Below, piece after piece: positions 33,217 through 41,580 of a stretch of DNA of 64,000 bases. The notes beneath the pieces were generated by a model. The model was not told where the DNA came from. It searched no databases and saw nothing but the letters and a program-made list of their open reading frames with translations. This stretch comes from Chitinophagaceae bacterium. GTDB taxonomy: Bacteria > Bacteroidota > Bacteroidia > Chitinophagales > Chitinophagaceae. The first letter of the stretch is position 1; each line of letters begins with the position of its first letter. The position numbers and the translations under genes are program-made. The stretch is taken from positions 1 to 64,000 of the forward strand of contig JADBXR010000019.1 in NCBI GenBank assembly GCA_020403425.1, given 5' to 3'.

Positions 33217-34587
33217 ATGAGCAAACCCGGCTTACCACAAGGAACCAGAGATTTCAGCGCAGCTGTTGTACACAAGCGCAATTATATTTTTCAGACCATC
33301 CGTTCCGTATTCGAGCGTTACGGCTTTCAGCCACTGGAAACGCCTGCCATGGAGAACCTGGATACCCTGATGGGCAAGTATGGGGAAGAGGGCGATAAAC
33401 TCATTTTCAAGATCCTGAACAATGGCCTCGACAATCCTGAAAAACACGAGCAGGCCAAAGCAGATTTTGAAAAAGTGCTCTCAGGTAAGAACACCAAGGG
33501 CATTACGGAAAGGGCATTACGTTACGACCTTACCATCCCCTTTGCAAGATATGTGGCCATGAATTACGGGCAGCTCACCCTTCCGTTCAAACGTTACCAG
33601 GTGCAGCCGGTATGGCGCGCCGACAGACCCCAGAAAGGCCGCTACCGTGAGTTCTACCAGTGTGATGCAGATGTGGTTGGCAGCAGATCACTGTTAAACG
33701 AAGTGGAACTTGCCGGCATCTACGCTACTGTATTCGAGAAACTGGGCATCGAGGTGGAGATCAAGATCAACAGCAGAAAAATATTGGCCGCCCTGGCAGA
33801 GTTATGCGGCGGCGCCGATAAGATGGTGGATATCACCGTTGCCATTGACAAACTGGACAAGATAGGGTTGGACAAAGTAAAGGCAGAACTTACTGCCAGA
33901 GGATTGTCCGATGCACAGATCGCCACCATTGAGCGGTACCTCTCCATATCCGGAAGCAACGAAGAAAAAATAGCCGCACTCAAACAACTCATCGGCAACA
34001 ATGAAACCGGTTTGAAAGGCATTGAAGAGATCGAATACGTGTTACACTACCCACTCACCACTCACCACTCACCACTCGTTACCGATTTCACCCTTGCCCG
34101 AGGACTGAACTACTACACAGGCATCATCTTTGAAGTGAAGGCAAAACAGGTGCAGATGGGCAGTATCGGCGGCGGCGGTCGTTATGATGACCTGACCGGT
34201 CTATTTGGAGTGCCCAATGTACCGGGCGTGGGGATCAGCTTTGGCGTAGACAGGATCTATGATGTGATGGAAGAGCTCAATTGTTTTCCCGATGAAGTGC
34301 AGGCCGGTACCAGGGTCCTGTTCTTTAACCTGGGCGAAGCGGAGAGCAAACAGGCATTTGGCCTGATGCAGCAATTGCGCAACCATGGCATTGCCTGCGA
34401 ACTGTTTCACGAGAACACCAAATTCGACAAACAATTCAAATACGCAGAAAAGAAGAACATTCCCTACGTGGTCATACTGGGTAGTGAAGAGTTGACCAAC
34501 AGTACCTGCCTGGTGAAAGATCTACGCAAAGGTGAACAACAAAGCCTGGCACAGGACAAACTGATCGGCTTCACTTTCACAACCTGA
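33217..34587 (+). CDS. hisS: Histidyl-tRNA synthetase
   Basis: HisS charges tRNA-His. The 456-residue class II synthetase shows motif 2 (RYREFYQCDADVVGS), the histidine-specific ARGLNYYTG, and motif 3 (GVGISFGVDRI), then the C-terminal anticodon-binding domain. Residues 279-287 read PLTTHHSPL, encoded by tandem ACTCACC words at 34051-34078. This resembles the intergenic repeats and sits just before the DFTLARGLNYYTG strand. Three heptamers equal 21 bases, so the array keeps the frame. The rest of the chain is intact, so the enzyme is expected to be active. Confidence 0.96.
   Translation: MSKPGLPQGTRDFSAAVVHKRNYIFQTIRSVFERYGFQPLETPAMENLDTLMGKYGEEGDKLIFKILNNGLDNPEKHEQAKADFEKVLSGKNTKGITERALRYDLTIPFARYVAMNYGQLTLPFKRYQVQPVWRADRPQKGRYREFYQCDADVVGSRSLLNEVELAGIYATVFEKLGIEVEIKINSRKILAALAELCGGADKMVDITVAIDKLDKIGLDKVKAELTARGLSDAQIATIERYLSISGSNEEKIAALKQLIGNNETGLKGIEEIEYVLHYPLTTHHSPLVTDFTLARGLNYYTGIIFEVKAKQVQMGSIGGGGRYDDLTGLFGVPNVPGVGISFGVDRIYDVMEELNCFPDEVQAGTRVLFFNLGEAESKQAFGLMQQLRNHGIACELFHENTKFDKQFKYAEKKNIPYVVILGSEELTNSTCLVKDLRKGEQQSLAQDKLIGFTFTT
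34051..34078. repeat. Heptamer tandem array inside hisS coding sequence
   Basis: Three full copies of ACTCACC are followed by ACTCG, preceded by CC. The word is the same type as the CACTCAC/CATTCAC arms at 6480-6540. The complementary arm is absent, so this is a single-arm array. Confidence 0.85.
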
Positions 34588-34650
34588 GCCATTTTGAGCC
34601 CAGGCTCCTTTTTGGCATAGTTTTTTCATAACAGATACCAAACCGGTATC

Positions 34651-35130
34651 ATGAAAAACCCATGGATCTTCCTGGCTGTATTGGTATTGGCAGCCTGCAG
34701 CAGAAAAACACAACCGGCGGCATCGCCCGCAACGGCCAAAAACAATGCCGTGATCACCCCCTGGAAGACCGTTCCGGAAAACAGGACCGAAGTGGTACCG
34801 CCTGCCACCAATGCAACAGCAGCACCGGACCCTTTTCCGGACCCGATGATCGTGATCGATGCCAACGGAAATATCGTGACCTCACGCAGCCAATTACCGC
34901 CGGCCATTGCAGAAAAGACAAATTACCGGAGTATCACCCGTTCCTTTACGCCTGCCCAGCGAAAGAACCTGATCTATCGGTTCCAGATGGTGCCGCCGAG
35001 GGTATTGTATGTTCCCGAAAAACTGACACAGAAATCCGCCCGCGGTGTATACGTGATCTTTAAAAAGAAGTTCTGGTACTGGCAAAAAGAGGACGGATTG
35101 TTTTACCTGGATGAGACCTATTACCAATAA
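34651..35130 (+). CDS. Putative lipoprotein of unknown function
   Basis: The 159-residue protein has a lipoprotein signal (MKNPWIFLAVLVLAACSRKT, Cys at residue 16), then a low-complexity Pro/Ala/Thr-rich stretch to about residue 68. A C-terminal region of about 75 residues is rich in basic and aromatic residues and ends KFWYWQKEDGLFYLDETYYQ. I recognise no domain. A weak hairpin (GAGCC/GGCTC at 34596-34607) follows hisS, so this gene may be independent. Confidence 0.65.
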   Translation: MKNPWIFLAVLVLAACSRKTQPAASPATAKNNAVITPWKTVPENRTEVVPPATNATAAPDPFPDPMIVIDANGNIVTSRSQLPPAIAEKTNYRSITRSFTPAQRKNLIYRFQMVPPRVLYVPEKLTQKSARGVYVIFKKKFWYWQKEDGLFYLDETYYQ

Positions 35131-35159
35131 AAAAGCCGGGATCATGATCCCAGCCTTTT
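35131..35159. terminator. Bidirectional terminator between convergent genes
   Basis: The palindrome GGGATCATGATCCC is extended by AAAAGCC and AGCCTTTT, giving a stem with A-rich and T-rich tails on either side. It lies directly after the lipoprotein stop and 26 bases from the end of the convergent gene. Confidence 0.85.
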
Positions 35160-35184
35160 GTATGTACTGCAAGCAATCGGTCTC

Positions 35185-35604
35185 TTAACGGGTCATCGCT
35201 GTAGTGAACAGTTGACCCTGGTGTTTTTGTATGCTGATCAGCGCAATCGTTTTGGCCTCTGCCTTAGTGCCTTCCAACTGGTAGCCCATGGCATTGATGC
35301 TTACGCCGATGATCTTTTTATTGGCATCCCTGTTGAATTTGGCCGTACCCTGGAACTGAACGATGGTATACAGGTCTTCTCCCTGCTTTTCCAATGATGA
35401 GTTCCCCTGTGAAGATGCCATCACCAGTGCACCGTCCTCGATCGTAACGGTCACATCCGGCACTACACTTCCCTCAGGAAATGTGTACTTGCCAACATAC
35501 TGTTGTAAAGCAGCGGTATCCTTTGCAGGCGCCGGATTCTGCTGCGCCTGGGCCATTGTTACCAGCCCCATGGAAAGAACGAAAAACAGCAACCATTTCT
35601 TCAT
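35185..35604 (-). CDS. Exported DUF3471-like protein
   Basis: The 139-residue protein has a signal peptide (MKKWLLFFVLSMGLVTMAQA). The region YVGKYTFPEGSVVPDVTVTI at about residues 36-55 and the following strand pattern (GALVMASSQGNSSL ... LYTIVQFQGTAKFN) resemble the DUF3471 beta-barrel-like domain often fused to the C-terminus of beta-lactamase-like proteins, here as a stand-alone secreted form. No partner gene is evident. Confidence 0.7.
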   Translation of the reverse strand: MKKWLLFFVLSMGLVTMAQAQQNPAPAKDTAALQQYVGKYTFPEGSVVPDVTVTIEDGALVMASSQGNSSLEKQGEDLYTIVQFQGTAKFNRDANKKIIGVSINAMGYQLEGTKAEAKTIALISIQKHQGQLFTTAMTR

Positions 35605-35687
35605 AGTATATTTTTAGTGGTTCCAATTTAGTGTTATTTGCGATATCTCAAAATTTTCGCAACCTTAAATTTTCCTTAGTCATACGG

Positions 35688-36881
35688 TTACAGACCCTCG
35701 TATACCACAGCGGCGCCCTGTCCTACCCCAACACACATCGTGGCCAATCCGTACCTGGATCTCCTGCGCGACATTTCGTGCAGTAAAGTGGCCGATATAC
35801 GAACGCCACTGCATCCCAACGGATGGCCGATGGCAATGGAACCACCGTTCACATTTACTTTACCCTCATCCAGTTGCAGCTCTTTGATGCAGGCCAGGCT
35901 CTGCGAAGCAAAGGCCTCATTCAGTTCCACCAGGTCAAGGTCTGCCACGGAGAGTCCTGCACGCTGCAGCGCTTTCTGCGATGCAGGAACCGGGCCCATT
36001 CCCATAATGGCTGGGTCCACACCCGCCACCCCCATACTGACCACACGGGCCATGGGTTGCAGGTTAAACAATTTCACAGCTTCCTCACTGGCCAGCAGCA
36101 TGGCCGCAGCGCCATCATTGATACCGGAAGAGTTTCCGGCGGTAACAGTGCCATCTTTGGCGAATGCGGGTTTTAAACCGGCCAGTTTCTCGATCGAGGT
36201 CTGCCGCGGATGTTCATCTTCATTGAACCAGGTAATGAGGCGGTCGTTGATCATTTCAATCGCCGTGATCTCCGCATCCCATTTGCCCGCTTCCCTGGCC
36301 GCAAAATATTTCTGCTGGGATGCCAAGGCAAAACGGTCCTGTTCCTCACGACCGATATTCCATTCGCGCGCCACGTTCTCGGCGGTCTCGCCCATACTGT
36401 ACGGATGGTACATTTCTGCCAGTTTCTTATTGGTGAAACGCCAGCCGATGGTAGTGTCGTAAGTTTCTACTTTCCGGTTCCAGGCACCGTCGCTTTTAGC
36501 TGTCACAAAAGGGGCACGTGTCATACTTTCCACACCACAGGCTATGTACAGCATACCCTCTCCGCACATGATGGCACGAGCGGCATCCATAACAGCCTGC
36601 AAGCCACTGGCACACAAACGGTTAACCGTATTACCTCCCACAGATACGGGCAGACCGGCCAGTAGGGCCGCCATACGGGCCACATCGCGGTTATCTTCAC
36701 CGGCCTGGTTGGCAGCGCCTGCGATCACATCTTCAATACGGGAGACATCTATGCCTTCATTGCGTTGCAGCAGTGACACAAGGGTATGCGCCAGCAGATC
36801 GTCTGGACGGATGGAACTCAGTTTCCCACCATACCTGCCAATGGGCGTTCTCACAGCATCAATTACATAACATGTTTTCAT
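35688..36881 (-). CDS. Acetyl-CoA C-acyltransferase (thiolase), 3-oxoadipyl-CoA thiolase-like
   Basis: The start at 36879-36881 (MKTCYVIDAVRTPIGRYGGK) gives 397 residues, the normal thiolase length; upstream ATG codons are not conserved-looking. The active-site Cys lies in TVNRLCASGLQAVMDAARAI, the His in GGSIAIGHPLGCSG and the second Cys in TMCVGVGQGAAVVYEGL. The segment NQAGEDNRDVARMAALLAGL is typical of the PcaF/PaaJ subgroup of aromatic degradation. No pca or paa genes are adjacent, so a role in fatty-acid or other beta-ketoacyl-CoA cleavage is equally possible. Confidence 0.9.
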   Translation of the reverse strand: MKTCYVIDAVRTPIGRYGGKLSSIRPDDLLAHTLVSLLQRNEGIDVSRIEDVIAGAANQAGEDNRDVARMAALLAGLPVSVGGNTVNRLCASGLQAVMDAARAIMCGEGMLYIACGVESMTRAPFVTAKSDGAWNRKVETYDTTIGWRFTNKKLAEMYHPYSMGETAENVAREWNIGREEQDRFALASQQKYFAAREAGKWDAEITAIEMINDRLITWFNEDEHPRQTSIEKLAGLKPAFAKDGTVTAGNSSGINDGAAAMLLASEEAVKLFNLQPMARVVSMGVAGVDPAIMGMGPVPASQKALQRAGLSVADLDLVELNEAFASQSLACIKELQLDEGKVNVNGGSIAIGHPLGCSGVRISATLLHEMSRRRSRYGLATMCVGVGQGAAVVYEGL

Positions 36882-36976
36882 AGTTCGTAGGAATTCCGGT
36901 TGCGTATAATCGTTAAAATACCTGCGCAAGATAGAGTTTGTGGCACAAAAATTCCCCCCTTCAGGGGCTTTGGCGG

Positions 36977-36984
36977 TATCTTTG
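36977..36984 (+). promoter_or_regulatory. -7 box (TATCTTTG) of the rlmN promoter
   Basis: An exact TAnnTTTG match ends 4 bases before the rlmN ATG at 36989, so transcription is expected to begin at or next to the start codon. Confidence 0.65.
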
Positions 36985-36988
36985 CCGG

Positions 36989-38035
36989 ATGAACGCTGAA
37001 TTACCCAATATACGCCACCAGAGTATTGCCGACCTGGAGACTTATTTTACCTCCATCGGCGATAAGAAGTTCCGTGTAAAACAGGTATGGGAATGGATCT
37101 GGCAGAAACATGCGCACCGTTTCGACGATATGACGAACCTGAGCAAGGACCTGCGCGCCAAACTGGCCACCGACTTCAGCCTGCCGGCCCTTCGGGTGGA
37201 TGCTACCCAGTTCAGCGATGACGGCACCATCAAAAGCCGTTTTAAGACCTTCGACAACCATCTGATAGAAGGGGTACTGATCCCTACCGATGAACGTAAG
37301 ACCGCCTGTGTGTCCTCCCAGATCGGTTGCAGCCTGAGCTGTAAATTCTGTGCAACCGGTTACCTCGACCGCAAAAGGAACCTTACATACGATGAGATCT
37401 ACGACCAGGTGGTTCTCATCAACCAGCAAAGTGAGGCCACTTACGAAAAAAAATTGTCCAATATCGTATTCATGGGCATGGGTGAGCCGTTGATGAACTA
37501 CAGCAATGTTCTCAAAGCCATTGAAAGGATCACTGCTGAAGATGGACTGTTCATGAGTCCCAAACGCATCACCGTATCCACTGCAGGTGTTGCCAAACAG
37601 ATCAAAAAACTCGGCGATGACCAGGTCCGCTTCAAACTGGCGCTCTCATTGCACGCGGCCAATGATGCCAAGCGTAACGAGATCATGCCCATCAATGAAA
37701 GCAACAACATCAAAGTGCTGATAGAGGCGCTGAACTATTTTTACAAACAGACCGGCAACGAGATCACACTGGAATATATCCTCTTCAAGAACCTGAATGA
37801 TTCAGCAAAAGATGCGGAAGAGCTGACACGCATTTACCGACAGGTGCCGGCCGACCTGGTGAACATCATCGAATACAACCCCATTGACGCTTTCAAATTC
37901 ACCAAACCGGACGAAGAAGGCATACAGCAGTTCATGGGCATTCTGGAAGCCAATAAAGTGAACGCACGTTTACGCCGCAGCCGGGGCAAGGATATTGATG
38001 CAGCCTGCGGACAGCTGGCCAACAAAGGCAAGTAG
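36989..38035 (+). CDS. rlmN: Dual-specificity 23S rRNA/tRNA methyltransferase RlmN (radical SAM)
   Basis: RlmN methylates C2 of A2503 in 23S rRNA and A37 of some tRNAs. The start at 36989 (MNAELPNIRHQSIADLETYF) gives 348 residues. The radical SAM cluster motif is CSLSCKFC within GCSLSCKFCATGYLD. The methyl-carrying catalytic Cys is in IDAACGQLA at the C-terminus. The frame open upstream to 36938 crosses the promoter and is rejected. Confidence 0.96.
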   Translation: MNAELPNIRHQSIADLETYFTSIGDKKFRVKQVWEWIWQKHAHRFDDMTNLSKDLRAKLATDFSLPALRVDATQFSDDGTIKSRFKTFDNHLIEGVLIPTDERKTACVSSQIGCSLSCKFCATGYLDRKRNLTYDEIYDQVVLINQQSEATYEKKLSNIVFMGMGEPLMNYSNVLKAIERITAEDGLFMSPKRITVSTAGVAKQIKKLGDDQVRFKLALSLHAANDAKRNEIMPINESNNIKVLIEALNYFYKQTGNEITLEYILFKNLNDSAKDAEELTRIYRQVPADLVNIIEYNPIDAFKFTKPDEEGIQQFMGILEANKVNARLRRSRGKDIDAACGQLANKGK

Positions 38036-38110
38036 AATATTGAATATTGAGCAAGGAATGGTGAATGTTGATCGGAGGTGGACTTCGGCATTCATCATTA
38101 CTTGTTCGTC
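38036..38110. repeat. Heptamer-word block after rlmN
   Basis: Starting 3 bases after the rlmN stop, the sequence steps in sevens: AATATTG, AATATTG, AGCAAGG, AATGGTG, AATGTTG. A partial opposing arm CATTCATCATTACTTG lies at about 38090-38105. The arms are only partly complementary. Confidence 0.55.
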
Positions 38111-38162
38111 TGTTCCAGACTCCCCCGTTTTCGGCTTTATGTGACATTTATTCTTAATGCGC

Positions 38163-38170
38163 TACCTTTG
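38163..38170 (+). promoter_or_regulatory. -7 box (TACCTTTG) of the pseudouridine synthase gene
   Basis: An exact TAnnTTTG match lies 35 bases before the ATG at 38206, giving a leader of about 30 bases. Confidence 0.55.
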
Positions 38171-38205
38171 CGTTTCCTGTTGAAAAACAGCATAAACAAC
38201 ACTTC

Positions 38206-39348
38206 ATGAAAAAAAGAACCGACAACTTCGACAAGTTTGCCAATAAAACAAGGGGCAGCGCCATTAAAGAAGCTTTCCGCCAGGAAAAGAAAAAGATCAA
38301 ACAGGAAGCCCGCGCCGCAGGTGAAGAAATGCGGAAAAAGAAGATCGACAAAATGCGTGGCATTGTGAGGGACGAAGAGCCCAGATCTCAAAAACCCGGG
38401 TCCCGGAAACAGGACAACCCAGCCAAACAATGGGAAACACGTAACGATGGTCGACCTGCACATAGTAAGACGGGCCGCAAACCTGCTCCTGGAAAAGAGA
38501 GAAGCGGCAGAAAACCCTATGCGGAAAGGTCCCAGAAGACAAATGAAGGAAAACCGGAGAACCAGAAGGTTAGTTCTGAGTTGATGCCGCTGAATAAGTT
38601 CATCGCACATTCAGGTGTTTGCGGAAGACGCGAGGCAGCAGAGCTGGTAAAAGAAGGGAAAGTGACCGTGAATGGTGATAAGGTATTTGAACCCGGTTAT
38701 AAAGTAAGCGGTAAAGACAAAGTAGTGGTAAAAGGCAAGCCCGTTTTCCTGCAGCGTAATTCCGTATACATCCTGCTTAACAAACCCAAGGACTTCATTA
38801 CCACCGCCAATGATCCACAAGGCAGAAAGACCGTGATGGACCTGGTAAAACAGGCAACACCGGAAAGGGTATACCCCGTAGGCCGTTTAGACCGGAATAC
38901 CACTGGCGTGTTGTTATTGACGAACGATGGGGAACTGGCGCAGAAACTCACCCACCCTTCTTTCGAGATCAAAAAGATCTATGAAGTAACGCTCGACAAA
39001 CCCGTTACCAAAAAAGACCTGGAATCGATCCTCGAAGGCGTGACCCTGGAAGATGGCTTTGTGAAAGCCGACGCCGCAGGGTATGCAGATCCAAAGGACA
39101 AACATGTGATCGGCATCGAGATCCACAGCGGGCGTAACCGTATTGTGCGACGCATATTTGAACACCTGGGGTATGACGTAAAAGGACTCGACAGGGTAAT
39201 GTTTGCCAACCTCACCAAAAAAAATGTGGAGCGCGGTAAATGGCGTTTCCTGCAGGAGAAGGAAGTAAGGTTGCTGAAATTCATGAACCAGTCGTTCCTG
39301 AGAAAAAACAAAGACCCCAAACAACGGCATTCAGGAGAAGCGGAATAA
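38206..39348 (+). CDS. RluB/RsuA-family 23S rRNA pseudouridine synthase with long basic N-terminus
   Basis: The 380-residue protein has a Lys/Arg/Glu-rich, probably disordered N-terminal extension of about 125 residues (KRTDNFDKFANKTRGSAIKE and onward), common in Bacteroidota RluB homologues. An S4 domain follows (MPLNKFIAHSGVCGRREAAE, residues ~126-180), then the catalytic domain with the RLDRNTTGVLLLTNDGELAQ motif, whose Asp is the nucleophile, and IEIHSGRNRIVRRIFEHLGY. It probably modifies U2605 of 23S rRNA or a nearby site. Confidence 0.93.
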   Translation: MKKRTDNFDKFANKTRGSAIKEAFRQEKKKIKQEARAAGEEMRKKKIDKMRGIVRDEEPRSQKPGSRKQDNPAKQWETRNDGRPAHSKTGRKPAPGKERSGRKPYAERSQKTNEGKPENQKVSSELMPLNKFIAHSGVCGRREAAELVKEGKVTVNGDKVFEPGYKVSGKDKVVVKGKPVFLQRNSVYILLNKPKDFITTANDPQGRKTVMDLVKQATPERVYPVGRLDRNTTGVLLLTNDGELAQKLTHPSFEIKKIYEVTLDKPVTKKDLESILEGVTLEDGFVKADAAGYADPKDKHVIGIEIHSGRNRIVRRIFEHLGYDVKGLDRVMFANLTKKNVERGKWRFLQEKEVRLLKFMNQSFLRKNKDPKQRHSGEAE

Positions 39349-39411
39349 TCACTGAATACCTAGAATGCCGCCCTGTAACCTTTGTTAGAACCGACACACA
39401 ACTTTACGATC

Positions 39412-40122
39412 ATGCATCCCGATATCATTTTTGAGAACGACCGGTTCATAGCGGTCAACAAACCTTCCGGTCTGCTCAGTATACCCGACAGGCTTGGACA
39501 GGAGCCCTCGTTAAAAGACATCCTGAAAGAGAAGTTTGGAAATATCTATACGGTCCATCGCCTTGACCGAGATACCAGCGGCATCATTGTGTTTGCCAAG
39601 ACCGAGGAAGCCCATAAAGAATTATCCCAGCTGTTTGAAGGAAGGGACATGGAAAAATATTACGTAGGATTGGTGTATGGACAGATGGTGAACCCTTCCG
39701 GCAGTATTGACGCACCCATCATGGAGCATCCCGGCAAAACATCCAAAATGATGACACATGCCAAGGGGAAGCCCTCACTTACCGATTATGATGTGCTGGA
39801 ATCTTTCCGTCTCTATTCCTGGGTGCAGTTCCGGATCCATACCGGCCGCACACACCAGATCCGGGTGCACATGCAGCATATCGGGCATTCCATTGTGTGC
39901 GATGAGATCTATGGTGATGCAAAACCCATCCTTCTGTCATCGCTCAAAAAGAATTTCAAACTATCCAAAACGGCTGAAGAAGAGAAACCCATTCTCTCCC
40001 GCCTGGCCCTGCATTCGCATAGACTGAGTTTCAGCCTGAACGGAGAAAAATTCGAACTCGAAGCCCCCCTGCCCAAAGACCTGAAAGCAGTACTGCAGCA
40101 GCTGCGCAAATGGAAAGGATAA
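39412..40122 (+). CDS. RluA-family pseudouridine synthase
   Basis: The start at the ATG at 39412 (MHPDIIFENDRFIAVNKPSG) gives 236 residues; a TTG at 39382 overlaps a TAACCTTTG promoter-like box and is rejected. The catalytic motif HRLDRDTSGIIVFAKTEEAH contains the nucleophilic Asp, and FRIHTGRTHQIRVHMQHIGH the second signature. There is no S4 domain, as in RluA/TruC types. The exact RNA target cannot be read from sequence. The gene ends at a palindrome shared with the convergent amidohydrolase. Confidence 0.9.
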   Translation: MHPDIIFENDRFIAVNKPSGLLSIPDRLGQEPSLKDILKEKFGNIYTVHRLDRDTSGIIVFAKTEEAHKELSQLFEGRDMEKYYVGLVYGQMVNPSGSIDAPIMEHPGKTSKMMTHAKGKPSLTDYDVLESFRLYSWVQFRIHTGRTHQIRVHMQHIGHSIVCDEIYGDAKPILLSSLKKNFKLSKTAEEEKPILSRLALHSHRLSFSLNGEKFELEAPLPKDLKAVLQQLRKWKG

Positions 40123-40123
40123 T

Positions 40124-40204
40124 CAATGATAGAATGATAGCATGATAGAATGAGTGAATGATCCACATTCTATCATGCTATCATTCTATCATTCACTCAT
40201 TCTT
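40124..40204. repeat. Perfect 25-bp inverted repeat of GATAGAAT words between convergent genes
   Basis: The arms 40128-40152 and 40166-40190 are exact reverse complements around a 13-base loop. They are built of GATAGAAT/GATAGCAT words followed by GAGTGAAT words. The word sequence continues into the last codons of the amidohydrolase, whose final residues K-N-E-stop are encoded by it. No T-run is present, so a simple terminator is less likely. Confidence 0.88.
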
Positions 40205-41470
40205 ATACACCGCCCCGTTCTTCATAACGAATTTCACACGGCCCATGGCTTTCACATCTTTTACCGGGTCACCGTCCACCGCGATGATATCGGCAAGTTT
40301 GTCTTTTTCGATCAGGCCCAGCCTGTCATCGCCCAACAGATCAGATGCAGATAAGGTAGCAGAACGGATAGCTTCGAGAATGGGCATACCCGCTTCTGTC
40401 ATGTACACAAATTCCATCCAGTTCTTACCATGTGCGTATACACCAGCGTCAGTGCCAAAAGCTATCTTCACCCCTGCCTTGTAAGCTTTGGCAAATGTGG
40501 CCTGTATATAGTTACCCACTACACTTGCTTTGGCACGAACGATCTCCGGATAATAACCAGGTTTCTTTGCGGAGTCTGCCGATGATTTACCGGCAATGAT
40601 GGTGGGTACCAGGTACGTACCTCTTTCTTTCATCAGCTCCATCACTTCCTCACTCATATAGGTTCCATGTTCAATGGAATTGACGCCACCCAATACGGCA
40701 CGTTTCATGCCTTCTGCACCGTGTGCATGGGCCGCTACCTTGAAACCATAATCTTTCGCGGTGGCCACGATCGCTTTCACCTCTTCCACGGTGAACTGGG
40801 CACCACTGCCGTCTTTGGCCATGCTCAGCACACCACCTGTGGCCGTGATCTTGATCACATCCGAACCTTCCTTATAACGCTGGCGCACCGCTTTGGCACA
40901 ATCATCCACGCCGTTCACCACCCCTTCTTTCGGGCCCGGATCGCCCATCAGGTCCTTACGGTAATTATTGGTGGGATCAGCATGTCCGCCGGTGGTGGCA
41001 ATGGATTTCCCAGCAGTGTATACACGGGGGCCTTTGATCCATTCCTTGTTGATCGCATTACGCAGCGATATGTTGGCACCGCTTCCGCCCAGATCGCGCA
41101 CGGTGGTGAAACCGGCCATCAGGGTTCTCTCAGCGAATACAACGGACTGAAACGCATAGTCAGGACCGTTCCAGGTAAAGCCATTGAGATAGTTGGCCGG
41201 GTTGGTCTCACTTTCCATGTGCACGTGCATATCGATCAGACCTGGCATAACGGTTGCGTTCCTCAGGTCAACCAGTTTATCGCCCGCAGCTACTGCCACA
41301 TATCCTTTCTGCACTTCGGCGATCCTGTTTCCCTGGATGATCACAGACATCTCTTTCTGCACCTGCAGGTTCTTGACATCGATCAGTTGTCCGCAATGCA
41401 GGATGGTTCGCTGAGCGAATAAAAAGTTCATCAACAGAACCGACGCCAGCAACAGGGATAATTTTCTCAT
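40193..41470 (-). CDS. Exported metal-dependent amidohydrolase (prolidase/imidazolonepropionase-like)
   Basis: The 425-residue protein has a signal peptide (MRKLSLLLASVLLMNFLFAQ). Metal-binding motifs of the amidohydrolase superfamily are present: VMPGLIDMHVHMESE (HxH), KVAAHAHGAEG, NSIEHGTYMSEE and AFGTDAGVYAHG with the catalytic Asp. Relatives in this subgroup act as peptidases on X-Pro or on acylated substrates, but the specificity here is unknown. It is preceded by TATCTTTA/TATCTTTC boxes at 41490-41500. Confidence 0.88.
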   Translation of the reverse strand: MRKLSLLLASVLLMNFLFAQRTILHCGQLIDVKNLQVQKEMSVIIQGNRIAEVQKGYVAVAAGDKLVDLRNATVMPGLIDMHVHMESETNPANYLNGFTWNGPDYAFQSVVFAERTLMAGFTTVRDLGGSGANISLRNAINKEWIKGPRVYTAGKSIATTGGHADPTNNYRKDLMGDPGPKEGVVNGVDDCAKAVRQRYKEGSDVIKITATGGVLSMAKDGSGAQFTVEEVKAIVATAKDYGFKVAAHAHGAEGMKRAVLGGVNSIEHGTYMSEEVMELMKERGTYLVPTIIAGKSSADSAKKPGYYPEIVRAKASVVGNYIQATFAKAYKAGVKIAFGTDAGVYAHGKNWMEFVYMTEAGMPILEAIRSATLSASDLLGDDRLGLIEKDKLADIIAVDGDPVKDVKAMGRVKFVMKNGAVYKNE

Positions 41471-41489
41471 GGGGTGTTATTTTACAGAA

Positions 41490-41500
41490 AGATAAAGATA
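41490..41500 (-). promoter_or_regulatory. Candidate -7 box of the amidohydrolase gene
   Basis: The minus strand reads TATCTTTATCTTTC, two overlapping near matches to TAnnTTTG, 19-29 bases before the ATG. It lies just after the peroxiredoxin terminator, which fits a separate transcript. Confidence 0.4.
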
Positions 41501-41517
41501 TCCGCCTGAAACCCCAT

Positions 41518-41543
41518 AAAAAAGCCCCGATAGACATCGGGGC
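41518..41543 (-). terminator. Rho-independent terminator of the peroxiredoxin gene
   Basis: A perfect 8-bp stem (GCCCCGAT/ATCGGGGC) around the 4-base loop AGAC is followed on the minus strand by six Ts. It lies 38 bases after the stop codon. Confidence 0.9.
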
Positions 41544-41580
41544 CGGAACAAGTACGAAAAATAAATAAACGATTGCCTGC

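Noticed and set aside
36210-36665. Plus-strand frames opposite the thiolase gene
   Set aside because: They are antisense shadows without domains, in a fully conserved coding region.
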